64,000 nucleotides of DNA from Candidatus Tanganyikabacteria bacterium (lineage in GTDB: Bacteria > Cyanobacteriota > Sericytochromatia > S15B-MN24 > VGJW01). A model generated the notes under the pieces. It was not told the DNA's origin. It saw nothing but the letters and a program-made list of their open reading frames with translations, and did not search any database. The stretch lies in NCBI GenBank assembly GCA_016867265.1, contig VGJW01000002.1:124001-188000 (forward strand). The letters are read 5' to 3'. The position numbers were made by a program, and so were the translations under genes. How positions within the stretch are numbered: the stretch's first letter is position 1; each line of letters starts with the position of its first letter. Positions 26,979 to 34,927 of this stretch are shown in pieces.

Positions 26979-29900
26979 GCCGGCATGCTAGCATCCCACG
27001 CGTCGAACGGCTCGGGGCCATCCTCGACCACGCTGCTCAACTCGCTCCGCAGCATGGTCCAGTAGGGCTCGAGCGTCATCGGCAGGCGAACCTGACTGGC
27101 CCGGACGGAAAGGTCCTCGGGCAGGAAGGGCAGCGGGCTGCCGAGTGTCTGGAGGCTGATGCCGTAGACGATGTCGAACCAGAGGGACCAGACAGGGTGC
27201 GCAGGAGTCGGCAGCACCGTTCGTGCCTCTCTAAGGTGACGCACGGCGGTCTCGTAGTCGCCGGCCACGAAGGCGACGTGACCTGCTGCGCCCTGCGCCA
27301 GAGCCCGGGCCAGCGTCGTTGAGCCCTCGGCCGCCGTTGCTTGCTGCAGGGCGTGGCGCACGGCCAGGCGCGCACCTGCCATGTCGTCCGACTCGGACTT
27401 GTTGATGGCCTGGATGGCGTGCAGGACGGCAAGGTCATCCGGTCGTCCCTCGAAGGGGCCCTCCAAGTGGATCCGCACGAGGTCCCGCATGCCGGCAAAG
27501 AGCCATGCGCTGCCCAGCAGCAGGTGTTCCTTGCCCAGGCGTCCGGCTCCGGCGGCCTGTAGCCAATCATCGTCGAGTTCGAGCACGGTGGGCGTATCGC
27601 CCTCCTCGAGGGCGAAGTTCGCCAGCATCAGGGCCAGTTCCCGGGCGACGGTCGTATCTCGTGCCGATTGCATGGCTTGCCTGAGGCTGCGCTGGGCCTG
27701 GGTGGCATTGCCCGAGGCTCGGTGTGCCCATGCAATGAGTTGAAAGGCCTCGGCCATGGCGTCGCTTTCCCGGTGGGCCTCGTACAGGTCAAGGGCCGCC
27801 CGACCTGCCGCCAGGGCTTCCGCATGCCGTCCCGCGCGCAACTGCAATTTGCCTTCCAGCACGAGCATATCCCCGGCATCCTTCTGCTGGCTGTCCGGAG
27901 GAATCAGGCTCCGAACCCGCTTGCAGGCCGATTCGGCGATATCCCAGCGTTCCTGACGGGTGGCCAGCAGTCCCAACTCGATCAGGAACCGGATCTGGTT
28001 GCCTGCCTCGCCCAGCAATTCGGCGACGGCGAGGCCTTCCTCCGCAAACGCGAGGGCTTGGTCGAAGTCGCCGCGCATGCCGGCTATTCGGGCCAATTGC
28101 GTGCGGGCCTCGTGCCGCTTGGTGATGGGAGCCATGTCGTGCAAGGTCTGCCACAGACGTTCCGCCTCGGCCACGCTGCCGACCTGCAACTCGAGCGACG
28201 CGACGTCTTGGGTCGCACGCTCCAGGTCTTCCGGCGCTGTCTCCGGCAGGGTCTTGGCCAAGCGAAGGATCTGGTGGGCCCTGCGCAGGGCCTCCCCGGG
28301 TTCCTGGCGGTCGGTGGCCAACGCCATCGCCTTCTGGGCCCAGCTGGCAGCCTCGTCCAGGGCCCCGCCCTCTTCGAGCAAGTCCGCGATCCGACCGTCC
28401 AGTTCCTCCATTTGTTCCTGCTGCCGGGTCATCAGGCGATTGGCCAATTGGCGCCGCACCGTCTGTCTCTGGTCCTCCGACATCGAGGCGGCGGTCAGGG
28501 TTCTCAGGGCTTCCTGCCTGAAGCAGACTTCGTGGCCTTCCACGGCAAGGAGGCCGGCATCGACAAGCGTTTGCAGGATCTCGGGCAGGACTTCGCGGCC
28601 GACGAGATCCCCCAGGTCGTCCCACGCAAATCGGGAACCGATGACGGCTGCCGTGGCCAAGGTTTGCCGTGCCGCAGGGGGAAGGCGCGCCTCCTTGGCG
28701 CGCAGCAGGGCGGAGAGGCTCTCGGGGACGAGGGTCTCCCCGGGCGCCCGCTCGCGAGCACGCCAGCCCTCCGGACCATAGGTCACCGTGCCGGTCGCCA
28801 GCAGGTCGAAAGCCAGTTCGCGCAGGAATAGGGGATTGCCGCCCGCGTGGCGTACCCCTTCGCGCAGGACGGGCAGGATCTCGGCTGGCCACGTCTCCTG
28901 GCCCTGATCAAGCCCCAGGGCACTGGCGAGGCAACTCAAGGATTCGGCCTCCGGAAGTGGTTGCAGGTTGGTGACCGTGAGGTCGAGGCCCGTTTCCGGC
29001 AGGATGAAACGCTGCGTGCTGGTCAGGATGATCCAGAGCCGATGGCCGGATGAGGGCGTCGCCTGCAGGAACTGTTGCCACCAGCTCCACGAGAGGGCAT
29101 CCGTCCACTCGAGGTTGTCCACGGCAAGCAGCAGGGGACGATGCCGCGTTGCTTCCCAGAGGAATCGCGTCAGATGTGGCAGGACCTGCTGGACCTGCTC
29201 CGGGGAAGGACTTTCCAACTGGGCCAGGTTCCGGAGGATGGGCCAGAGGAATTCGGCGTGGGCATCAGGCCACTGTTTCCCGAAGGCCGCCGCCGATGGC
29301 CATGGGCTACCGGTGTCGGGGGCGGCCAGAATCTGGTGGATCAGGTCCCGGACGAGCCCGTAATTGCGGTCGGGGGAGAGGCTGTGAACCCGGATCAGGA
29401 TCAGACGTGACAGGGCCTCGCGGTTCGTCTGTGCTTGTGCCTCCACGACAAGCCGCGATTTGCCCGAGCCCTCCGGGCCCGTGACGATCCACAGTTGGGG
29501 GTGTCCTGCAATGCAAGCCGTCACCATCCCCTCGATTTTCCGGCGCTCGGCCTGTCGTCCGTGCAGCGTGGCGACACGGTCCGGATCGAGGCGACGCTGG
29601 CCGGGCTCCAGCCAGTGGATATCCCCGGCGTCGTCCTGCCGGGTATCGAAGTTCGCCTCGACCAACCGGGCCGTGCGGGCCGGCATGCCGATGCGGCCGT
29701 CCAGGACACGGTCCAGCGCGAGCAAGGCTTCCCGGCCGAGCGGGGTGTCGGCAATGGATGTGCTGACCCGCGGCAGGCTGCCGTTGACGAGATAGGCCTT
29801 GGGCTCGCCGATTTCGCAGCGTGATTTGCGCGCCATCAGGTCCAACGCCGCGGCAGCTGCCCGTCGCAGGTCATCTTCCCGGGGATGAGGACGCCCGAAC

Positions 29901-30157
29901 GAGGCCAGGATGCGCCCATCCAGCGAGGCTTCCATCGTTCCGCCCCAGAGGCCCAGGACGTGTGCTGCCTCGTGGATGCTGAAGGCGTCGGGCCAGTAGA
30001 CGGCGAGCAGGGTTAGCGGGCTCTGGTCCGCGGCACGGCGGGCGTGTTGGCCCGAGGTTGCCAACTTCCGGCCGCAATGCCCGCAGAAGGCAGCGGTCGG
30101 GACATGGGGCGTCTGGCAGCCCGGGCAGACCATGCCCTGATCTTGCCCCGTTCGCAT
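26957..30157 (-). CDS. Zinc-ribbon / degenerate class III cyclase / AAA ATPase / TPR protein
   Basis: A 1066-residue multidomain protein. A double CxxC zinc ribbon (CPGCQTP, CGHCGRK) comes first. Residues about 48-190 resemble a nucleotidyl cyclase domain (LTLLAVYWPDAFSIHE, GGTMEASLDGRILASFG, EDDLRRAAAAALDL), but the metal-binding aspartates of FADI and GD are replaced by YWPD and LDG. An AAA/NTPase domain follows, with Walker A GPEGSGKS near residue 230 and Walker B LLLAVDNLEW. From about residue 560 there are TPR-like helix pairs (ARTQLARIAGMRGDFDQALAF). Such cyclase-ATPase-TPR proteins act as large signalling or transcription-associated ATPases. A GTG at 30166 and an ATG at 30133 are alternative starts. 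Confidence 0.7.
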   Translation of the reverse strand: MRTGQDQGMVCPGCQTPHVPTAAFCGHCGRKLATSGQHARRAADQSPLTLLAVYWPDAFSIHEAAHVLGLWGGTMEASLDGRILASFGRPHPREDDLRRAAAAALDLMARKSRCEIGEPKAYLVNGSLPRVSTSIADTPLGREALLALDRVLDGRIGMPARTARLVEANFDTRQDDAGDIHWLEPGQRRLDPDRVATLHGRQAERRKIEGMVTACIAGHPQLWIVTGPEGSGKSRLVVEAQAQTNREALSRLILIRVHSLSPDRNYGLVRDLIHQILAAPDTGSPWPSAAAFGKQWPDAHAEFLWPILRNLAQLESPSPEQVQQVLPHLTRFLWEATRHRPLLLAVDNLEWTDALSWSWWQQFLQATPSSGHRLWIILTSTQRFILPETGLDLTVTNLQPLPEAESLSCLASALGLDQGQETWPAEILPVLREGVRHAGGNPLFLRELAFDLLATGTVTYGPEGWRARERAPGETLVPESLSALLRAKEARLPPAARQTLATAAVIGSRFAWDDLGDLVGREVLPEILQTLVDAGLLAVEGHEVCFRQEALRTLTAASMSEDQRQTVRRQLANRLMTRQQEQMEELDGRIADLLEEGGALDEAASWAQKAMALATDRQEPGEALRRAHQILRLAKTLPETAPEDLERATQDVASLELQVGSVAEAERLWQTLHDMAPITKRHEARTQLARIAGMRGDFDQALAFAEEGLAVAELLGEAGNQIRFLIELGLLATRQERWDIAESACKRVRSLIPPDSQQKDAGDMLVLEGKLQLRAGRHAEALAAGRAALDLYEAHRESDAMAEAFQLIAWAHRASGNATQAQRSLRQAMQSARDTTVARELALMLANFALEEGDTPTVLELDDDWLQAAGAGRLGKEHLLLGSAWLFAGMRDLVRIHLEGPFEGRPDDLAVLHAIQAINKSESDDMAGARLAVRHALQQATAAEGSTTLARALAQGAAGHVAFVAGDYETAVRHLREARTVLPTPAHPVWSLWFDIVYGISLQTLGSPLPFLPEDLSVRASQVRLPMTLEPYWTMLRSELSSVVEDGPEPFDAWDASMPAWTIGND

Positions 30158-30190
30158 GGCTTTCACACGCGAGTCGGGCCTCAGCGGGGC

Positions 30191-30219
30191 TTGAAGAAGC
30201 AGTTAAGATGGGGTAAAGT
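30191..30219 (+). promoter_or_regulatory. Promoter of the 30226 lipoprotein gene
   Basis: TTGAAG, a 17-nt spacer and TAAAGT end 6 nt before the ATG at 30226. This predicts a leaderless mRNA. The core (TTAAGATGGGGTAAAG) resembles sequences at 23618-23634 and 35426-35440 upstream of other accessory genes. Confidence 0.5.
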
Positions 30220-30225
30220 CAACCT

Positions 30226-31110
30226 ATGCGCTGGATGTTTCCTGCCATGGTCTGCTGCGGTGTCGCGGTCGGCTGCGGCCGTGCGTCCGTCTCGCCAGTG
30301 GCGGAACCTGCCGCGGTGTTTGGCGAGGGGGGCGCCTCCGGGCCCGTCTTGCCGCTCGAGTTGGCCGTGACCGTGTCCTCGTCCCCGCAGGCCGCCGTTC
30401 CTGCTGCAGGGAGCGGCGTGCTGCCGGCCTTCCATACGGCCGTTCCCGATCCTGTCCTGGATCTGTATCGCACCCTGCGCCGCGAGGAAGCGGGTGGGCT
30501 CATCCGGTTTCCGGAGGAAGCGGCTGGAGACGAGCCGGATCGCCGGGTGCAAGTGAGACCCGCGCAAAGCCAGGTACGTGCCACGGCTGTTGCTCGGGCG
30601 TGGCATCGGGATGCGCGCCAGGTCTACGTGGCCTGGGGTTTCAAGGGCCTCAAGTCCCTGTCCGAAGTCCAGCACGTGCATTATTCGCCGGCCGTGCGTC
30701 GCAGCTTGGTCCAAGCCTTCAAGTTGCAGCCTTGGACCAGTCGCAACCACGAGGAGATAAGCCGGCGGATGGACCGCGGGTCCCCCTTTCTCCAAGGCGT
30801 GCAGGATGACTTCGGTATCGATGCCCACGAGGCCTATACCATCGCGCGCCGCGCCGGCTACACCGGCGAGGGTGTCACGCGAGCCGCGGTGCTGATTCGG
30901 CCGCTTGTCATCGGCCCGGTCTGGGCGTTCCTGGATGGCTTGGATACGCAGATGACCGTCATCGCCGTCGACGCCATCAGTGGTGAGGTGATCCGCGCCG
31001 GACTCAAGCTCGCAGTCATCCGCTACATCGTCGAGCCTGTGCCCGAGGAGCCCCCCATCATCCTGCCGTCGCCGGCTCCTCCACCCGAAAATCCGGGCGA
31101 CGACAGCTGA
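30226..31110 (+). CDS. Hypothetical lipoprotein
   Basis: A 294-residue protein. MRWMFPAMVCCGVAVGC is a lipoprotein signal with lipobox AVGC. The mature part starts with an Ala/Ser/Pro-rich tether of about 60 residues. A mixed alpha/beta domain follows (WGFKGLKSLSEVQHVHYSP, then HEEISRRMDRGSPFLQGVQ) and a C-terminal Pro/Glu tail. No enzyme motif is recognised. The histidine-rich HVHYSP and NHEEI segments might be metal-binding, but there is no family support. It is convergent with rplT, with a strong hairpin between. Confidence 0.6.
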   Translation: MRWMFPAMVCCGVAVGCGRASVSPVAEPAAVFGEGGASGPVLPLELAVTVSSSPQAAVPAAGSGVLPAFHTAVPDPVLDLYRTLRREEAGGLIRFPEEAAGDEPDRRVQVRPAQSQVRATAVARAWHRDARQVYVAWGFKGLKSLSEVQHVHYSPAVRRSLVQAFKLQPWTSRNHEEISRRMDRGSPFLQGVQDDFGIDAHEAYTIARRAGYTGEGVTRAAVLIRPLVIGPVWAFLDGLDTQMTVIAVDAISGEVIRAGLKLAVIRYIVEPVPEEPPIILPSPAPPPENPGDDS

Positions 31111-31132
31111 TTGCGCGCGGCCTGCTCAAGAC

Positions 31133-31165
31133 GACGCCCCCCTGCACCGCGTGCAGAGGGGCGTC
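31133..31165. terminator. Bidirectional hairpin between the 30226 lipoprotein gene and rplT
   Basis: A 14-bp stem with a single mismatch (GACGCCCC and CTGCA arms) and a 5-nt loop sits between two convergent stop codons. It has no long T run in either direction. Stem stability and position argue for termination of both transcripts. Confidence 0.6.
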
Positions 31166-31183
31166 TTGCCTGTCCGGCGTTTG

Positions 31184-31555
31184 TCAGGCGGTCTTGAGCG
31201 CCGCGGCACGTGCCTCGCGGGCCCGATTGGCCAAGGTCGTGAAGGCCCCGGCGTCGTTGAGCGCCAGGTCCGCCAGCATCTTGCGGTTGACCGTGATTTC
31301 GGCCAGCTTGAGGCCGTGAATCATCTGGCTGTAGCTGAGGCCGTTGATGCGGGCAGCAGCATTGATGCGTTGGATCCAGAGGCTGCGGAAGTCGCTCTTG
31401 CGCTCCCGGCGATGCCGGTACATGTACCGCAGCGCCTTCATCATCGCCTGGTTGGCCGTGCGGAACAGCTTGCTCGTGCCGGCGCGGTGGCCGCGGACCA
31501 GCTTCAGGACCTTCTTGTGCTTGCGACGGTTGGCATTGCCACGCTTGACGCGCAT
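31184..31555 (-). CDS. rplT: 50S ribosomal protein L20
   Basis: A 123-residue protein, the normal length. [18 protein letters not shown] is the basic RNA-binding N-terminal extension. The globular domain includes [20 protein letters not shown], which binds 23S rRNA and, in many bacteria, the operon leader. L20 is needed for early 50S assembly and represses its own operon. It is the last gene of infC-rpmI-rplT, 44 nt after rpmI. Confidence 0.97.
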   Translation of the reverse strand: MRVKRGNANRRKHKKVLKLVRGHRAGTSKLFRTANQAMMKALRYMYRHRRERKSDFRSLWIQRINAAARINGLSYSQMIHGLKLAEITVNRKMLADLALNDAGAFTTLANRAREARAAALKTA

Positions 31556-31599
31556 GGTCGAGTCTCCTTAGAAAGAAAGCGAGAACAGGAAGAGGGGAA

Positions 31600-31809
31600 T
31601 CAGCGGGTGTACTTGATGTAGGGCAGGGCGCTGCGGACCCGCGGCTCATCGGCCTTGGAGACCTCCTGCTCGTCACCGATACGGCGGAGACGGGCGCCCG
31701 ACTTGTCGACGAGCAAGTGCTTGCGGAACGAGGTGCGCCGCACGATCTTGCCAGACCCCGTGGTCTTGTAGCGCTTCGCGGAGGCGCGGTGAGTCTTCAT
31801 CTTCGGCAT
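31600..31809 (-). CDS. rpmI: 50S ribosomal protein L35
   Basis: A 69-residue basic protein starting MPKMKTHRASAKRYKTTGSG and continuing KIVRRTSFRKHLL, both typical of L35. It lies between infC (24 nt upstream) and rplT. The C-terminal part (EVSKADEPRVRSALPYIKYTR in pieces) is a little longer than in Escherichia coli, as seen in several other phyla. Confidence 0.95.
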   Translation of the reverse strand: MPKMKTHRASAKRYKTTGSGKIVRRTSFRKHLLVDKSGARLRRIGDEQEVSKADEPRVRSALPYIKYTR

Positions 31810-31833
31810 GACATGCTCCGTTGGGAAAAGGGC

Positions 31834-32436
31834 TTAGGGAACAAGGTCCCCTAAGGGACTGGCAGGTGTCGCGGCCTGAACGGCCTTGTCCTGCTTGACG
31901 GCATCGCGCTTCTCGGGCGCGATGCCTTTCTTCGGGGCCAGGATAAGGAAGAGGGTGCGGCCCTCCTGGCGAGGATCGCGCTCGATGGTGCAGATGTCCG
32001 TGAGTTCGCGAGCGAAGCGCATCAGGACATTGACGCCCAGTGCCTGGTGCTGCATTTCGCGGCCCCGGAACCGGATCGTGACCTTGACCTTGTCGCCATC
32101 GAGCAGGAATCGCTGGATGGCCCGGAAGCGGACCTGGTAGTCGTGCTCGCCAATCTTGTAGGACAGCGTGACTTCCTTGAGGCTGACGATGTGCTGCTTG
32201 CGCCGCGCCTCGCGATTTTTTTTCTCCTGCTCGAACTTGTGCCGACCATAATCCATGATCTTGCAGACGGGCGGGTTGGCATCGGCGGCGACAAGCACGA
32301 GGTCCAAGCCCTTCTCTTGGGCAATCCGCAGGGCTTCGCGGGTCACCAGGATGCCGAGCTGCGCGCCATCGTCGTCGATGGTGCGGACCTCACGGGCGCG
32401 GATGCGCTCGTTCAACAGGGTGCTGTCCCTCAGAAT
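31834..32436 (-). CDS. infC: Translation initiation factor IF-3, probable AUU start
   Basis: Read from ATT at 32436 the protein has 200 residues, beginning (M)LRDSTLLNERIRAREVRTID. A conventional call would use TTG at 32415, which has no ribosome site. ATT has GGAG exactly 8 nt upstream and restores the N-terminal residues usually seen before NERIRAREV. The N domain (NERI to VCKIMDYGRHKFEQEKK) and C domain (EVTLSYKIGEHDYQVR, KVKVTIRFRGREMQH) are complete. IF-3 binds 30S subunits, blocks 50S joining and checks start codons. An AUU start is the classical device for IF-3 autoregulation. Confidence 0.93.
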   Translation of the reverse strand: MLRDSTLLNERIRAREVRTIDDDGAQLGILVTREALRIAQEKGLDLVLVAADANPPVCKIMDYGRHKFEQEKKNREARRKQHIVSLKEVTLSYKIGEHDYQVRFRAIQRFLLDGDKVKVTIRFRGREMQHQALGVNVLMRFARELTDICTIERDPRQEGRTLFLILAPKKGIAPEKRDAVKQDKAVQAATPASPLGDLVP

Positions 32437-32567
32437 GGCCGGATCTCCAGAGTTGCGGGGGCGCCAAAAGATAAAGGGCAGGTGGGGACCACCTGCCGAG
32501 CGCGCTATTTCCTGCGGACGGGCCTGGACGACGGTTCGCCAGGCGAGAAGGTGGACCCTCTACTTCA
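32437..32567 (-). promoter_or_regulatory. Structured infC-rpmI-rplT leader, candidate L20-type attenuator
   Basis: About 130 nt separate the predicted transcription start from infC. The 3' part forms the terminator at 32466-32497. An upstream segment (complement of 32549-32560, GAGGGTCCACCT) can pair with the terminator's 5' arm, with one mismatch over ten positions, giving a possible antiterminator. Operons of this gene order are known to be controlled by L20 or IF-3 binding to the leader. The specific mechanism here is inferred. Confidence 0.5.
32466..32497 (-). terminator. Terminator-like hairpin in the infC leader
   Basis: A perfect 9-bp stem (GGCAGGTGG with its complement) and a 3-nt loop are followed on the minus strand by CTTTATCTTTT. 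It lies upstream of the infC coding region on the same strand, where a terminator makes sense only as an attenuator. Confidence 0.65.
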
Positions 32568-32573
32568 CCGAGC

Positions 32574-32603
32574 AGTGTAAAGCCGGGATTCAAAGTCCGT
32601 CAA
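32574..32603 (-). promoter_or_regulatory. Promoter of infC-rpmI-rplT
   Basis: On the minus strand TTGACG (32598-32603), an 18-nt spacer and TACACT (32574-32579) form a good housekeeping-type promoter. It starts transcription near 32567. Confidence 0.6.
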
Positions 32604-32649
32604 GCTCTCCGCTCCGAGCCCCCAGAGGGTTGGCCGGGACATGGAAGGG

Positions 32650-32658
32650 TGCTATCCT
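32650..32658 (+). promoter_or_regulatory. Extended -10 promoter of the M20-like gene
   Basis: TGC precedes TATCCT, 8 nt before the ATG at 32667, whose upstream region lacks a Shine-Dalgarno sequence. It supports starting the M20-like gene at 32667, not at the in-frame GTG at 32649. Confidence 0.45.
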
Positions 32659-32666
32659 CGCCGGAC

Positions 32667-33911
32667 ATGAGCGACGACCTCGGGACCCGGGTGGTTCGGC
32701 GCCTCGAAGGGCGGCGTGAGCGCCTCGCGGCGCTGGCCTCGGACCTTGCGACCATCCCCAGTCCGACGGGGGCGGAGCAGGCTTTGGCTGAGGCGTTGCT
32801 GATCCGTCTTGCGGAGCGCAGGATCGCGGGTGCGACCATCGACGCCGCGGGCAACGTCGTCGCTTGCCTCCGGGGAGAGCGGCCCGGGCCTGCTCTGGTC
32901 CTGGCGACCCATCTCGATACGGCCGTTCCCGGGCCCCTCGAGGCGTGGAGTTTTCCGCCCTTTGCCGGCACGGTCCGCGAGGGCTGGCTGCATGGGCTTG
33001 GGGTCGCGTCTTGCAAGGGGGCGATGGCCGCCCAGGTCGAGGCGTTTGCTGCCTTGGCCGAGGAGGGGTGGCCGGCCGGCGATCTGGTGTTCGCTGCCGT
33101 CGTGCACTCGGAGCGGGCCGGTTGCCTGGGCTCGCAGCATCTGCTCGACCACACGCTGCCGGCGATGGGAATAAGACCGACTGTCGTCGTGCTGGGCGAT
33201 CCGACGAGTCTTGCCGTGCACCTGGGGCATCGCGGACGCGCCGAACTGGAGATCGAGACCTATGGGCGGACGGCCCATGCGAGCGTGCCGTGGCTGGGCC
33301 AGAATGCGGCCCACAAGATGATGCCCGTCATCGAGGCCGTCGAGGAGCTGCAACGTGCCCTGCCCAGTCATCCCCTGCTCGAGCGCAGTACCGTGGCCCT
33401 CACGGGCTTGGCGACCCGCCCGGCGGATGGCAGCCGCATCCCGGATCGCTGCGTGGCCACGATTGACCGGCGCTACCTGCCAGGTGAGTCGCTGGATGCC
33501 GTGGTCGGGCAGGTGCGGACGATCCTGAGCCAGGTCGCCCAGCGGGATCCGTCGTTCCTCGGAGACGTACGCATCCGGGAGGAGGTCGAGACCACATGGA
33601 CTGGCCTCGTACGCCAGGTGCCCAAGGTCATGGCGCCGTGGCTCACGCGGGAGGACCATCCTGTGGTGCGCCGTGCGCTTGCTGCCCTGCGTGGCGTCGG
33701 CCAGGGGCCGCGACTGGACAAGTGGGCCTTCGGGACCGATGGCTCGTATGCGGCAGGTGCGCTGGGTCTGCCTACCATCGGTTACGGACCCGGCGAGGAG
33801 ACCACGTCGCACACGCCGGGCGAGCGGGTTTCGCTCGAGGCCGTGGCCAAGGCCGCGCACGGGTATGCTGCCCTCGCGCTGGCGCTTTGCGAGGATCGAG
33901 ATGGCGACTGA
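32667..33911 (+). CDS. M20-family metallopeptidase-like protein, catalytic residues altered
   Basis: A 414-residue protein of the ArgE/DapE/YgeY group. The first metal motif ATHLDTAVP (His82) is intact, as are LGDPTSLAVHLGHRGR (Asp178), the dimerisation-domain GRTAHASVPWLGQNA and the C-terminal SHTPGERVS histidine. The bridging-Asp segment, normally GxSDMKG, reads GVASCKG (Ser115). The general-base Glu of the EE pair reads HSER (Ser148). An amidohydrolase working on N-acyl amino acids would be expected, but two key residues are lost, so activity is doubtful. The histidine kinase gene overlaps its end by 11 nt. Confidence 0.72.
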   Translation: MSDDLGTRVVRRLEGRRERLAALASDLATIPSPTGAEQALAEALLIRLAERRIAGATIDAAGNVVACLRGERPGPALVLATHLDTAVPGPLEAWSFPPFAGTVREGWLHGLGVASCKGAMAAQVEAFAALAEEGWPAGDLVFAAVVHSERAGCLGSQHLLDHTLPAMGIRPTVVVLGDPTSLAVHLGHRGRAELEIETYGRTAHASVPWLGQNAAHKMMPVIEAVEELQRALPSHPLLERSTVALTGLATRPADGSRIPDRCVATIDRRYLPGESLDAVVGQVRTILSQVAQRDPSFLGDVRIREEVETTWTGLVRQVPKVMAPWLTREDHPVVRRALAALRGVGQGPRLDKWAFGTDGSYAAGALGLPTIGYGPGEETTSHTPGERVSLEAVAKAAHGYAALALALCEDRDGD

Positions 33912-34917
33912 CGGTCTGTTCCTGCCCCCCCAGATACTGGGTGCCGTCTGCTGGGGGGCGGAAGGCGTGCCCCAGTCCTCGGATGCGGCACGCGACGTGC
34001 TGGCCGCACCGGACGATGCGGACCGCGCAGAGGCCGATAGGCGCCTCGCCGTGCTTCTGGGGCTGCCCGAGGTACGTGCGTTGCTGGATGCCGGCGAAGG
34101 GGCCCTGCAGGTCGTTCCGGACTGGGCCCAGGACCAGGTGCTGTTGCTCTCGCTTTCCCGGCCGGGCGGTTGCGCCGTGCTGGCCCTGACGGACATCGGA
34201 CCCCAGCAGCGCTTGGCCAGCCTCCAGCAAGACTTCGTCGCCAATGTCTCCCACGAGTTGCGTACACCGCTGACCAGCATCCGCATGGCTGCGGAGTCCC
34301 TCCAGATGGGCGCCATGGCCAGCGAGACCCTGCGGACCAAGTTCGCCTCAAATATCCAGCGGGAGGCCGAGCGGCTGACCCGGCTCGTGAACGAGATTCT
34401 CGTCGTGGCCAACCTTCGGGGCAGGCCGGTCCTTCACCTGTCGGAGTTCGCTCCGCTGGACCTTGCGCAGGAGGTCATCGCCACCCTTGAGCCCCACGCG
34501 GCCCTGAATCATGTCGACTTGCGCCTGGAGGCACCTGATGACCTGCCAATGGTGCGCTGGGACAGGGACCGCGTGCACCAGGTGATTCTCAACCTCGTCG
34601 ACAACGCCATCAAATTCACGCCGGCGGAAGGCCGGGTGACGCTGCGTTTCACGGTGCGCGATTCCGGCCTCGAGGTGCGGGTCATCGATACGGGCATCGG
34701 TATCCCCGAGATCGATCGGCCGCGAATCTTCGACAGGTTTTACAGGGTCGACAAGTCCCGCAGCCGGGTCACGGGCGGGGTGGGCCTCGGCCTTTCCATC
34801 GTCAAGGACCTGATCGTCGCCCACAAGGGCACCATCGACGTTGCCTCGGAGATCAACGTCGGGACGGAGTTCATCATCCGGATGCCCCTGCGCGCCGAGA
34901 CGGCCGCTGCGGTCTGA
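33901..34917 (+). CDS. Soluble sensor histidine kinase
   Basis: A 338-residue protein with no membrane segment. Residues 1-105 form a short input domain without a recognisable PAS or GAF motif. The HisKA dimerisation domain has the phosphoacceptor His118 in NVSHELRTPLTSIRM. The HATPase domain shows the N box (NLVDNAIKF), G1 (DTGIGIPE), F (RIFDRFYRVD) and G2 (GVGLGLSIVK) boxes. It should autophosphorylate and pass phosphate to a response regulator, but none is encoded nearby. The ATG lies inside the M20-like gene, and fur follows 10 nt after the stop. The signal is unknown. Confidence 0.85.
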   Translation: MATDGLFLPPQILGAVCWGAEGVPQSSDAARDVLAAPDDADRAEADRRLAVLLGLPEVRALLDAGEGALQVVPDWAQDQVLLLSLSRPGGCAVLALTDIGPQQRLASLQQDFVANVSHELRTPLTSIRMAAESLQMGAMASETLRTKFASNIQREAERLTRLVNEILVVANLRGRPVLHLSEFAPLDLAQEVIATLEPHAALNHVDLRLEAPDDLPMVRWDRDRVHQVILNLVDNAIKFTPAEGRVTLRFTVRDSGLEVRVIDTGIGIPEIDRPRIFDRFYRVDKSRSRVTGGVGLGLSIVKDLIVAHKGTIDVASEINVGTEFIIRMPLRAETAAAV

Positions 34918-34927
34918 AGGCCTGCTG

